Counted from the stretch's first letter, positions 1 through 5,482 are shown. The stretch is 7,970 bases of DNA from Spirochaetia bacterium (GCA_026002595.1 BOBW01000075.1:1-7970); one strand, 5' to 3'. The notes: generated by a model not told the origin, from the letters alone. Numbers and translations are program-made.

Positions 1-311
1 TGGATAACCTTAGTATCCATTCATTATCTTCTCTTTATCTGGTTTTTCCACCGGAACAGGCCCGGTCTTTGGCTGAGCGTTTTGAAATTCATTATACGCC
101 AAAACATGGATCCTGGCTGAACATGGCTGAGATAGAAATTGGAGTGATGAGCCGCCAATGCTTAAACCAAAGGATTCCAATTCTCAAAATAATGAAGACT
201 AAAATCAAAGCATGGGCGGCGATACGGAATAAGCAGAAACATAACATACGGTGGCAATTTACCACTAAGGAGGCCCGTATTAAACTTCAACACCTTTATC
301 CGAAACTTTAG
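1..311 (+). CDS. IS630-family transposase, C-terminal part (cut by window start)
   Basis: This is the C-terminal end of a DDE transposase that moves an IS630/Tc1-mariner type insertion sequence. The frame is open from the first complete codon at position 3 and begins with Asp-Asn, which matches the second catalytic Asp (DN..H box) of the family. It continues with the hallmark HYTPKHGSWLNMAEIEIG, where the Glu of the LNMAEIE box is the third catalytic residue. The tail FTTKEARIKLQHLYPKL is also typical of IS630 proteins. About 102 residues are present; the HTH domain and first catalytic Asp lie upstream of the window. The TTG at 69 is not a real start, because homology extends further upstream. 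The gene sits directly against a broken integrase, so the element probably inserted into it. Family assignment is from conserved motifs; whether the full copy is intact cannot be seen. Confidence 0.9.
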   Translation, partial: DNLSIHSLSSLYLVFPPEQARSLAERFEIHYTPKHGSWLNMAEIEIGVMSRQCLNQRIPILKIMKTKIKAWAAIRNKQKHNIRWQFTTKEARIKLQHLYPKL

Positions 312-328
312 TCTTTACAGACTACTAG
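1..328 (+). mobile_element. Right part of an IS630-type insertion sequence
   Basis: The transposase stop at 309-311 is followed by about 17 bases before recognisable integrase codons begin at 329, so the element's right end must lie within roughly 312-328. The other end is outside the window, so terminal inverted repeats cannot be compared. IS630 elements normally insert at TA. TA occurs at 323-324 and 326-327, but both would leave an in-frame TAG just before the integrase Arg codon, so the boundary is not a clean TA junction. Confidence 0.55.
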
Positions 329-517
329 CGGCATTACTATAGCGCCCGTATGCTGGACGAAGCGGAAGCCGAGGATATTATGCGGACAACCGGCCATAAA
401 ACAAAGGCCGTTTTTGATGAATACGCAGATCATATCGAAAATGAAAACCTTGAAAAAATGGGCAAAGTGGCCGCTAATGTTTTCGGCAATGTCCTTTCAT
501 TCGGGAAAGGGGCATAA
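329..517 (+). pseudogene. Tyrosine recombinase/integrase, C-terminal fragment
   Basis: The product of the intact gene would catalyse site-specific integration or excision of a mobile element. The 62-codon remnant opens with RHYYSARML, matching the second half of the family box HxLRH. It then shows TGHKTKAVF (the GH box) and DEYADH, with the nucleophilic Tyr at fragment residue 32. The Arg at fragment residue 1 would be the second catalytic Arg. A TAG codon immediately precedes it, and the whole N-terminal domain and first catalytic Arg are missing, so the gene is dead. Upstream sequence belongs to an IS630 transposase, which explains the break. The integrase stop is one base before the next small gene. 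The assignment rests on three conserved boxes in the right order and spacing. Confidence 0.82.
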
Positions 518-518
518 C

Positions 519-686
519 ATGGAAACTCCAGATTTTGAATATCGTATCGAGAATAGATCCGATGCCCTGGCACTCATTGAAATAATGCTTAAGAAATTGA
601 AGGGGAAACCGGAAAAGCTCTGTATTCCTTTCTCTGACAAGTCCCTTCACACATTGAAGGATGCAATAGAGAGGAAAGAAATATAA
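519..686 (+). CDS. Small hypothetical protein (55 aa) downstream of the integrase
   Basis: This short gene starts with METPDFEYRIENR and ends with KDAIERKEI. I do not recognise a family. The start at 519 is chosen because a purine-rich Shine-Dalgarno stretch (AAAGGGG, about 506-512) lies just upstream; the same frame runs further upstream only because it overlaps the integrase. The ATG is one base after the integrase TAA, so the two were probably translationally coupled in the original element. The protein is predicted to be mostly helical and charged, with no membrane segment or signal peptide. It may have lost its promoter through the upstream IS insertion. The reading frame looks real from context and ribosome site, but no function can be given. 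Confidence 0.55.
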   Translation: METPDFEYRIENRSDALALIEIMLKKLKGKPEKLCIPFSDKSLHTLKDAIERKEI

Positions 687-831
687 GCCCCTGGACGCGT
701 GAGGAAGGACGCAGGACGGCTTTATAGGCCCTGGACTGTAAAGAGTGTGTCCGGGACAAAACAGGCGCAAAATCACCGGGGAATGAGTAAACAATAGAAC
801 GAGTATCATTTATCCATTTATGGTTTTTGCG

Positions 832-954
832 TTACTGACCACTACGGGTAAGTATTTTAATACGCATCAGGGCAAGTGTCCGGGGCAGCCTTTCCTCAAG
901 ATTTTTCCCCTAGCCCTCTGATAATAAAAGCATCAATTCCTTGAGGTTGATCAT
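832..954 (-). pseudogene. Possible broken 40-codon minus-strand ORF
   Basis: Reading the minus strand from an ATG at 952-954 gives MINLKELMLLLSEG, then a TAG, then GKNLEERLPRTLALMRIK and a stop at 832-834. An AAAGGA sequence precedes the start. The composition looks protein-like on both sides of the amber codon, so this could be a small gene killed by a nonsense mutation. It is short, has no recognised family and could equally be chance. Confidence 0.2.
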
Positions 955-957
955 GGC

Positions 958-997
958 ATGGTCCTTTTTGTGTGATTGTTAAAAAATACAGGACCAT
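958..997. repeat. 8-bp inverted repeat / stem-loop
   Basis: ATGGTCCT at 958-965 is the exact reverse complement of AGGACCAT at 990-997, with 24 bases between. The loop includes a T-run and an A-run that could extend the stem with a bulge. No U-tract follows on either strand, so it does not look like a terminator. It could be an operator, or an end remnant of a small mobile element. Confidence 0.4.
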
Positions 998-1167
998 TAT
1001 TCGAGCAATGAATAAACAGAAGGCCAAGGCCATATATGCCGGGAATTTATCATATTCCAATAGTGATATATAACATGCTTATAGGGTGTAAATACAGAAT
1101 AATAATTTTATTTTTTTATTTTTAGTAAATCGCGCTTGCCGGAGGTTGGTAGTGCCGATAGGGACGC

Positions 1168-2451
1168 ATGAAGCACAATATTTTTACTTCTTTGTTGATG
1201 GGCCTGGAAATCCTGGCCCTACTATTCGTATTTGCGGGATGCCCAAGCCCCGTAGATTCACCAAATATCCCGGAGGAAATCCCTACCGGGGAGATTGAGC
1301 AGGCGGCGGACCCTGGAACCGGGGAGACCCCAGTCGATCCCGGACATGGCGATGAAGAGCCGGGAGAGAAACCAAAAGATCCACCCGAAATACCGGCTCC
1401 AGACATTACCGGGTTTTCTTTTCTTTCCAGTAATTTAACCTACCAGACGGCGGGGGCTGGTACAGTGGCCGGATCATTCAGTGCGATCCAAGGTGGAACT
1501 GCCCCCTTTGTCTTTACCCTGGAAATCGAAGAAGGGGCCGCCGAAAATGATAAATTTGAGGTGAATGGGGCGGCGCTTAAAATCAAAGGATCTGGCTTAA
1601 CTGCTGGGGTCTACCGTGCGCATCTTCAGGTGCAAGATTCCAAAGGGAAGGTATTTAACAAGGCGGTGGAATTCCGTGTTTCTGTTCCTTCCCAGATGAT
1701 AAATATGATCACCGTTCCTGGTGGAGCATATCAGATAAAAGAATCAGATTCCCCATCTCCCCAACTCGTTACCAAAACAGTAACGGGCTTTAAGATGGCC
1801 GAAACCGAAACCACACAAGAGCTTTGGACGGCGGTAATGGGGTACAATCCGAGTATATACATCAACAATTCTCTGGGGCCGGTTGATCATTTGAATTGGT
1901 ACGATGCAATTACTTTTTGTAACCGGCTATCAATCGCCATGGGAAAAACTCCTGTCTATGCCATTGATGGGATCGATTTTCGCACCATTACCTATGAGCA
2001 AATTCCTACTGAACTTTCCACCGCTTCAATTATAGATTTATGGAATTCAGTAACCATAAATTCCGCAGCGGATGGATACCGCCTTCCTGGAAAATATGAA
2101 TGGTTTTGGGCGAGTATGGGAGCCGATTCTGATAACCCTGGGGCAGTAAATGAAACAGGTTACCTGAAAGCATATGCAGGAGCAAGCGGAACCAACAGCG
2201 CGGGAATAAATGATTATGCGTGGCCAAATATAACAACCCATCCAGTGGGGCTTCTCCTCCCCAATGAATTAGGGTTTTTTGATATGACCGGGAATGCTGC
2301 TGAATGGTTTTGGGAGCTTATTGATCAGTATGCGTCTCAAAATCATTATTTAAGTGGATTTACTGGTATGTACATAACTTACACGTCATCAACAGATGGA
2401 AGATTTCGGACAAATGGAATGAACGGAATCCGTCTTGCCTGTAACCTGTAA
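1168..2451 (+). CDS. Surface lipoprotein with Ig-like and FGE-sulfatase/C-type-lectin-like domain
   Basis: This is a probable exported lipoprotein of 427 residues. The N-terminus has a Lys-containing n-region and a hydrophobic core ending in the lipobox FVFAGC, with lipidated Cys at residue 25. A Pro/Glu/Gly-rich linker (about 26-78) follows, then an Ig-like/cadherin-like domain (about 80-175) with GGTAPFVFTL and the LTAGVYRAHLQVQDSKG pattern. Residues about 177-427 match the formylglycine-generating-enzyme-like fold: MITVPGGAY, PVDHLNWYDAITFCNRLS, GYRLPGKYEWFWASMG, LGFFDMTGNAAEWFWE and a terminal GIRLAC. In place of the usual GYRLPTEAEWEYAARG it has divergent residues, and the active-site cysteines of true FGE are not evident, so a binding role is likelier than catalysis. 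The ATG follows AGGG at suitable spacing. No partner gene shares its strand. The domain call is secure; ligand and function are unknown. Confidence 0.85.
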   Translation: MKHNIFTSLLMGLEILALLFVFAGCPSPVDSPNIPEEIPTGEIEQAADPGTGETPVDPGHGDEEPGEKPKDPPEIPAPDITGFSFLSSNLTYQTAGAGTVAGSFSAIQGGTAPFVFTLEIEEGAAENDKFEVNGAALKIKGSGLTAGVYRAHLQVQDSKGKVFNKAVEFRVSVPSQMINMITVPGGAYQIKESDSPSPQLVTKTVTGFKMAETETTQELWTAVMGYNPSIYINNSLGPVDHLNWYDAITFCNRLSIAMGKTPVYAIDGIDFRTITYEQIPTELSTASIIDLWNSVTINSAADGYRLPGKYEWFWASMGADSDNPGAVNETGYLKAYAGASGTNSAGINDYAWPNITTHPVGLLLPNELGFFDMTGNAAEWFWELIDQYASQNHYLSGFTGMYITYTSSTDGRFRTNGMNGIRLACNL

Positions 2452-2456
2452 TTATT

Positions 2457-2497
2457 AAGCTGGTCCGGGGTGGTAGGATGCCCCGGACCCCCGGCTT
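2457..2497. terminator. GC-rich hairpin between convergent genes
   Basis: GGTCCGGGG (2462-2470) and CCCCGGACC (2481-2489) form a perfect 9-bp stem with a 10-base loop. AAGC/GCTT at the base can add four more pairs across a small internal loop. It begins 10 bases after the lipoprotein stop and lies 55 bases beyond the end of the convergent HNH-like gene. There is no clear U-tract on either strand, so it is probably a bidirectional, imperfect terminator or an RNA 3'-end stabiliser. Confidence 0.6.
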
Positions 2498-2544
2498 CTA
2501 TGGGCACTTTTGCCTATTGTGGCCGGGCTTATTGATTCAGGGCA

Positions 2545-3096
2545 TTAAAGGTATTCCTCTAATTCCTGATACCGTTTTGATACGTCTTTCAATTCATGGA
2601 AGGTATCATTTTTCATTTCTTCCTCCACCAGTTTATAAGTTACGGTGAATTCCTGTTTCCCAAGCCATGGAATGATCAGTTTGTCCCCTTCATAAATAAT
2701 GGGAGTTTTGTCCGTGGGAGTTTCAATTACTTTGCCTTGTGCGTATCTCTCTATAAGGATGGGCCATTCTACGCATAGATCAATGCCCCTGCCGCCATAA
2801 TGTTTGTATTCCTTACGATGGTCATTATGGCATCTAGTCTTTATGCCTTTATAAATGTTATAAATTCTTGTATTGCTTAACCCGTGCTTTGTAGCCCGCT
2901 GCCTTGCATTTTCACGGTGATAGCATCCACAAGAGATTGTGCCTCCCCTTTGTAAAGCACTGCCCCTGATGAATTTCTCAATGCCACATTCACACCGGCA
3001 CCAAAATAATGTTTTCCCACTTACATCCTTTCCGCCCTTATACAAAACCGTTAACCGCCCAAATCTCTGACCGGTTAAGTCTTTTACCGTGGTCAT
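2545..3096 (-). CDS. HNH/AP2-like phage endonuclease-related protein with divergent C-terminus
   Basis: The N-terminal 111 residues match phage HNH/AP2-type homing-endonuclease relatives. They start with the DLTGQRFGRLTVL motif, followed by a Cys-rich zinc-ribbon-like segment (Cys33, 35, 37 and Cys56, 58 in SCGC), then KHGLSNTRIYNIYKGIKTRC and YKHYGGRGIDLCVEW (97-111). In the family this is normally followed by a stretch ending in an NCRW-type motif that completes the HNH domain. Here that part is absent. Residues 112-183 are an unrelated-looking tail (PTDKTPIIYEGDKLIIPW...) ending in a charged helical segment. The ATG at 3096 has AGGAAA upstream. It lies 78 bases downstream of the replication gene on the same strand, so they may be cotranscribed. 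It may bind or cut DNA, but catalytic ability is doubtful without the usual C-terminus. Confidence 0.7.
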   Translation of the reverse strand: MTTVKDLTGQRFGRLTVLYKGGKDVSGKTLFWCRCECGIEKFIRGSALQRGGTISCGCYHRENARQRATKHGLSNTRIYNIYKGIKTRCHNDHRKEYKHYGGRGIDLCVEWPILIERYAQGKVIETPTDKTPIIYEGDKLIIPWLGKQEFTVTYKLVEEEMKNDTFHELKDVSKRYQELEEYL

Positions 3097-3174
3097 TTTC
3101 AGTTTCCTATGTGAGAAACGAGCGCCGGGTCAAGGCGGTCATAAAGATTGCAGGGGGTTTCTGTTTATGAATTT

Positions 3175-3978
3175 TTATATGTCACATAAATGTCCTATAG
3201 ATTTTCTATCTGATGGAGGGCCATTCCATGAATCAAGCCCCTTTAATGATTTTTTATCCTTCAGGGACGGGGGCGGCGCTGGTCCTCCCGATTGCCCCGA
3301 ATTTATAAGCCGATTTAATACCGAAGCGGAAAGCATGATTCCCAGGGAATATCCCCCGGACATTATGAAGTTATCCGCCATGCCGACATTCAAAGCTTGG
3401 ATTATTTGTTCCGGGGACAACTGTTCAAAATGCTTTTTAATCAAATTCCTAGTTTGATTCCAGTTTACAACCGGGTCAGGGGTTTTAACCCGTTTTTCGG
3501 TGTAAAGGGTATCCCAATTTTTGAGATATGCCTTTTCAACTTTCTCCATGTTGTTTTGAGGTTCCCGTTCCCTAAGCGGCGGTTTTTTTGGTTTTTTGGG
3601 AAGTGATGAAGGGGGTAAATAATTTTCACCCTCCGGGGGCGTAGCCTCCGCACCGGCGCAGCCGGAAGTATTGTCTTTTACTTTATCCTTATCATTTATA
3701 TTATCATTAATATTCTTCGGGTTTTGTTCGGGTGTCTGTTCGGGTTTTGTTCGGGCAGCCCTTCCAGCATTTGATTTTGCCTTTCTTTTGTCTATGCTGA
3801 ATTTTATTTGTTTGAACATGAGTAATTCTTTCTTTATCGTTGGTTCTTCACCTGTAAAATGATATTTTGCCAATGAATAAAGATAATGAGCCGCCTCTTG
3901 TTCATCCTCAAACAGTTCAAGACTTTCATACCAGCCTTTATAAAGGCAAAAATTATCCTCAACCTTTTTAGTTGCCAT
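3175..3978 (-). CDS. Phage/ICE-type replication initiator-like protein (267 aa)
   Basis: This resembles the replisome-organiser type proteins of phages and integrative elements. The N-terminal 65 residues (FCLYKGWYESLELFEDEQEAA, then YHFTGEEPTI and MFKQIKFSIDKRK) look like the DUF6291-type wing/helix module. A low-complexity linker follows (about 70-140), with repeated PEQ units and NIND/DKDK runs. A C-terminal helical module (about 145-240) includes SPEQIIQALNVGMADNFIMSGGYSLGIMLSASVLNRLIN, which resembles the loader-interacting end of such proteins. No nuclease or ATPase motif is visible, so it probably acts by binding DNA and recruiting helicase machinery. The start at 3978 has AAAGAGG close upstream. 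An inverted repeat at 4024-4067 upstream could be an operator or origin element. The family is inferred from pattern, not from a search. Confidence 0.65.
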   Translation of the reverse strand: MATKKVEDNFCLYKGWYESLELFEDEQEAAHYLYSLAKYHFTGEEPTIKKELLMFKQIKFSIDKRKAKSNAGRAARTKPEQTPEQNPKNINDNINDKDKVKDNTSGCAGAEATPPEGENYLPPSSLPKKPKKPPLREREPQNNMEKVEKAYLKNWDTLYTEKRVKTPDPVVNWNQTRNLIKKHFEQLSPEQIIQALNVGMADNFIMSGGYSLGIMLSASVLNRLINSGQSGGPAPPPSLKDKKSLKGLDSWNGPPSDRKSIGHLCDI

Positions 3979-4023
3979 GGAATTCCTCTTTAATTAAAAC
4001 GAAGAAACAAAAGGCTTTTTTGT

Positions 4024-4067
4024 ACTTGACAGTTTGCAGGGGATAATGTATGTTTAATTTGTCAAGT
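4024..4067. promoter_or_regulatory. Inverted repeat ACTTGACA/TGTCAAGT upstream of the replication gene
   Basis: ACTTGACA (4024-4031) and TGTCAAGT (4060-4067) are exact reverse complements separated by 28 bases. Each arm contains a consensus -35 box (TTGACA), one on each strand, facing each other. This could be a pair of facing -35 elements or a two-half-site operator about four helical turns long centre to centre. The position between the replication and HTH genes suits control of either. Confidence 0.45.
4026..4054 (+). promoter_or_regulatory. Plus-strand promoter-like sequence
   Basis: A perfect -35 TTGACA at 4026-4031 is followed by a 17-base spacer and TATGTT at 4049-4054 (three to four matches to TATAAT). 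Transcription would start near 4061 and meet the strong terminator at 4093-4123. No plus-strand gene follows, so the product would be a short RNA of about 60 bases. The weak -10 makes this uncertain. Confidence 0.35.
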
Positions 4068-4092
4068 TGATTCTTCATCCCGTTTCTTTTGT

Positions 4093-4123
4093 AACCCCCA
4101 GCCCCCCAGCTGGGGGTTTTTTT
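4093..4123 (+). terminator. Perfect intrinsic terminator
   Basis: AACCCCCAGC (4093-4102) pairs with GCTGGGGGTT (4109-4118) around a 6-base loop, and the run of seven T residues (4117-4123) follows on the plus strand. This is a textbook Rho-independent terminator for plus-strand RNA. On the minus strand the same hairpin lies 6 bases after the HTH gene stop but has only a short TT tail, so termination there would be weaker. Confidence 0.8.
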
Positions 4124-4128
4124 AGGTT

Positions 4129-4332
4129 TCATTTCAAAACCCCTACCGTTATTGATGCTTCAGTGTTTTTCAGGAAAATTTCGACATCTGATTCGATGTA
4201 TATCACACGGGATCCGATTTTATGAAAAGGCAATATACCATCTTTCCTGCGTTTATCAAGCGTTACCCATGAAACTTTAAGAAGATCCGCCAATTCCGTT
4301 TTTGTGAGAAATTTTTTCTGGGCTATTTCCAT
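4129..4332 (-). CDS. Excisionase-like helix-turn-helix DNA-binding protein (67 aa)
   Basis: The protein MEIAQKKFLTKTELADLL... is a small excisionase/MerR-type (HTH_17-like) DNA-binding domain. Residues about 8-25 (FLTKTELADLLKVSWVTL) form the helix-turn-helix and residues about 26-54 (DKRRKDGILPFHKIGSRVIYIESDVEIFL) the wing with the typical Gly-Ser-Arg and the D(V)EIFL end. Such proteins direct integrase toward excision or regulate element genes. The start at 4332 is preferred over the longer frame beginning at 4434: GAGGAGAGG sits just upstream of it, and the extra residues would be encoded by a hairpin. It faces the same way as the replication gene 150 bases downstream, with a terminator-like hairpin between them. 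The cognate integrase may be the broken one at 329-517, or one outside this window. Confidence 0.8.
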   Translation of the reverse strand: MEIAQKKFLTKTELADLLKVSWVTLDKRRKDGILPFHKIGSRVIYIESDVEIFLKNTEASITVGVLK

Positions 4333-4361
4333 AATACCTCTCCTCAAAATATTTTTGGCAT

Positions 4362-4423
4362 AAAAAAATGGACAGCCGAAGATCAAGGCGCTTATGCACC
4401 TCAAATTTTCGGCTGTCCATTTT
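4362..4423 (-). terminator. 16-bp hairpin with U-tract in the leader of the HTH gene
   Basis: AAAATGGACAGCCGAA (4365-4380) and TTCGGCTGTCCATTTT (4408-4423) are a perfect 16-bp inverted repeat with a 27-base loop. Read on the minus strand, the second arm runs into seven T residues, giving an intrinsic-terminator shape. The loop can itself fold (GGTGC-ATAA-GCGCC). It ends about 20 bases before the Shine-Dalgarno site of the HTH gene, so it could be a transcription attenuator, a terminator isolating the gene from upstream transcripts, or a palindromic protein site. Confidence 0.65.
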
Positions 4424-4487
4424 AGACATACCATTTTATACTGTCCAAGTTACCCTGGACTTTCTTTATTCTTATTCTGCAATACAT

Positions 4488-4503
4488 ATTATACACTTGT
4501 CAA
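4488..4503 (-). promoter_or_regulatory. Possible -10 (TATAAT) upstream of the HTH gene leader
   Basis: On the minus strand a consensus TATAAT occurs at 4493-4488. A TTGACA at 4503-4498 lies only 4 bases upstream of it, too close to act as its -35, and a proper -35 17 bases upstream is weak (TTCTGC). The TTGACA arm repeats the sequence seen at 4024-4067, so a shared binding site is also possible. Confidence 0.25.
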
Positions 4504-4831
4504 GAGCTTTGCAGAATTATTTTATATTTTTCTGTACTTCCCGCAGGAAAATAGACCCAACCGGAGAAAGCCCAATCATCGTTGTCGCCGTGCTATTCCG
4601 ATCAATGTCTTTATACCATAAAGAATTATATGATTGACATGCCAACAATGAGAAAGGACAAGGAGAAAATCAAAGCCCTGGACGCTGTATCACCCTTTAG
4701 CCTTACCATTGTACCCACATTTTCACACATCCACCCCGCAGCCGGGGAAAAAACCAGCGTAAAAAGAGGCGGGGGATGCCCCGTTGCTGCCTTATGCCCT
4801 AAGCGGCCCCCCACTTTCCCCCAAGATCAAT

Positions 4832-4902
4832 AAAAAAGGGATGCTGGTATGTTAGCCTCCAGCAAGCCTAAGCCTGCCAAAAAACCCCTCGACACATCCC
4901 TT
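4832..4902 (-). terminator. Stem-loop with nested stem and U-tract, minus strand
   Basis: AAGGGATG (4836-4843 on the plus strand) is exactly complementary to CATCCCTT (4895-4902). A second stem GCTGG/CCAGC (4843-4847 and 4859-4863) nests inside. On the minus strand the last arm runs into a T6 tract (4837-4832). The long loop is unusual for a simple terminator, but the arrangement would end minus-strand transcription. Confidence 0.45.
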
Positions 4903-5014
4903 ATCTGACTTGGTAACGGCGCAGTCAATACAACGCATTTCTGCGTCCCCTGGCGCTGATTCTCGGGCCGGTCAGATGCTTGAATATAGTCTGTTCTTGC
5001 ATTTCTGGCAAGGT

Positions 5015-5080
5015 AAAAAAAGCGATACCCTTCCAGACGCCCGGCACCGATTTAACGGCTCGCCCGCAGCGAGGTATCGC
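5015..5080 (-). terminator. Long stem-loop with U7 tract downstream of the PIN gene pair
   Basis: GCGATACC (5022-5029) pairs exactly with GGTATCGC (5073-5080). On the minus strand the stem is followed by seven T residues (5021-5015). Flanking GGTAAA/TTTACC and CTGG/CCAG can extend the structure outwards to about 5006-5094 with bulges. The interior is GC-rich and can form further small stems. It lies about 140 bases after the small partner gene stop, on the correct strand to terminate that operon. Confidence 0.5.
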
Positions 5081-5221
5081 CTTTACCAGCCCCAGACTGT
5101 ACGATCCCTTCTTGAATACCCCGCTTGCGTTGTAGAGGACCGTAAACGGGCCTGAACCGTCCCGGCCCTGTTTCGTTTTACTCCAAAGGGTAACAAAGCC
5201 CCGCTATGGGCTGCTATTGCC

Positions 5222-5482
5222 TTATATTGCCGCCGCTTCCCTGGGATGGAGCTTGCCCTGGCCTGACATATTTGCAAGCCGGGGCTCAACCCCAATACTG
5301 GCTAAAAACTTCCGGGCTTTGTCATTGATAAATTCGTTTCTTTCTGCCGGTGTCATTGCCGCTGTTTCATCCTGGAGCTTTAACCGAGCAGCATGAATTT
5401 CTTTTACCGGCTCCAAGGTATCCGCCATACCGGGATCATTCAGTATCCGGGGATCGTTCATGTATTCTTGTACTGTTTTCAT
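5222..5482 (-). CDS. Small partner protein of the PIN-domain gene (86 aa; candidate antitoxin)
   Basis: The protein starts MKTVQEYMNDPRILNDPG and is Ala/Glu/Lys-rich, with a run KEIHAARLKLQDETAAMTPA that looks helical. I do not recognise a named DNA-binding fold. Its ATG overlaps the PIN gene stop in an ATGA arrangement (5479-5482), so the two are translationally coupled and expressed together. That coupling, the size and the neighbour make it a candidate antitoxin or accessory protein, although most VapB-type antitoxins are encoded upstream of the toxin rather than downstream. It has no signal peptide or membrane segment. Existence of the gene is well supported by the overlap; the antitoxin role is inference. 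Confidence 0.7.
   Translation of the reverse strand: MKTVQEYMNDPRILNDPGMADTLEPVKEIHAARLKLQDETAAMTPAERNEFINDKARKFLASIGVEPRLANMSGQGKLHPREAAAI

Larger units (their letters stand above)
687..1167. other. Long stretch without a confident gene
   Basis: These 481 bases separate the integrase remnant cluster from the lipoprotein. I find no good coding frame. The stretch contains a minus-strand frame of 40 codons broken by one amber codon (832-954), an 8-bp inverted repeat (958-997) and a very AT-rich run (about 1098-1128) before the lipoprotein start. A weak -10-like TATAAC lies near 1069 with no good -35. It may be decayed mobile DNA. Confidence 0.5.
4435..5221. other. Long stretch without a confident gene, rich in hairpins
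   Basis: These 787 bases separate the HTH gene from the small partner of the PIN gene. Several frames stay open but lack ribosome sites and recognisable motifs, including one of 93 codons on the minus strand (4925-5203) with no usable start. Two long stem-loops with U-tracts on the minus strand (4832-4902, 5015-5080) and two short GC hairpins (4734-4747, 4770-4783) are present. The layout fits a 3' untranslated and terminator zone for minus-strand genes, or the remains of a structured or mobile element. Confidence 0.5.

Noticed and set aside
1008..1073. Plus-strand 21-codon frame MNKQKAKAIYAGNLSYSNSDI
   Set aside because: Too short, no ribosome site and no family; probably chance in AT-rich DNA.
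2271..2451. Diversity-generating retroelement variable region at the 3' end of the lipoprotein
   Set aside because: The fold is compatible, but no template repeat, adenine-rich copy or reverse transcriptase was found in the window.
4129..4434. 101-residue version of the HTH protein starting at 4434
   Set aside because: The extra 34 residues are read through the 16-bp leader hairpin, and the strong Shine-Dalgarno GAGGAGAGG points to the start at 4332.
4626..4814. Minus-strand frame ending in FSLSFLIVGMSII
   Set aside because: Hydrophobic tail is suggestive, but it has no ribosome site or family match and overlaps the GC hairpins.
4582..4833. Plus-strand frame containing MRKDKEKIKALDAVSPF
   Set aside because: No ribosome site before any ATG, low-complexity Pro/Cys end, no recognised family, and hairpins lie inside it.
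5083..5295. Minus-strand 70-codon frame overlapping the small partner gene
   Set aside because: Different frame from the well-supported 5222-5482 gene; Arg/Ala-rich shadow composition.
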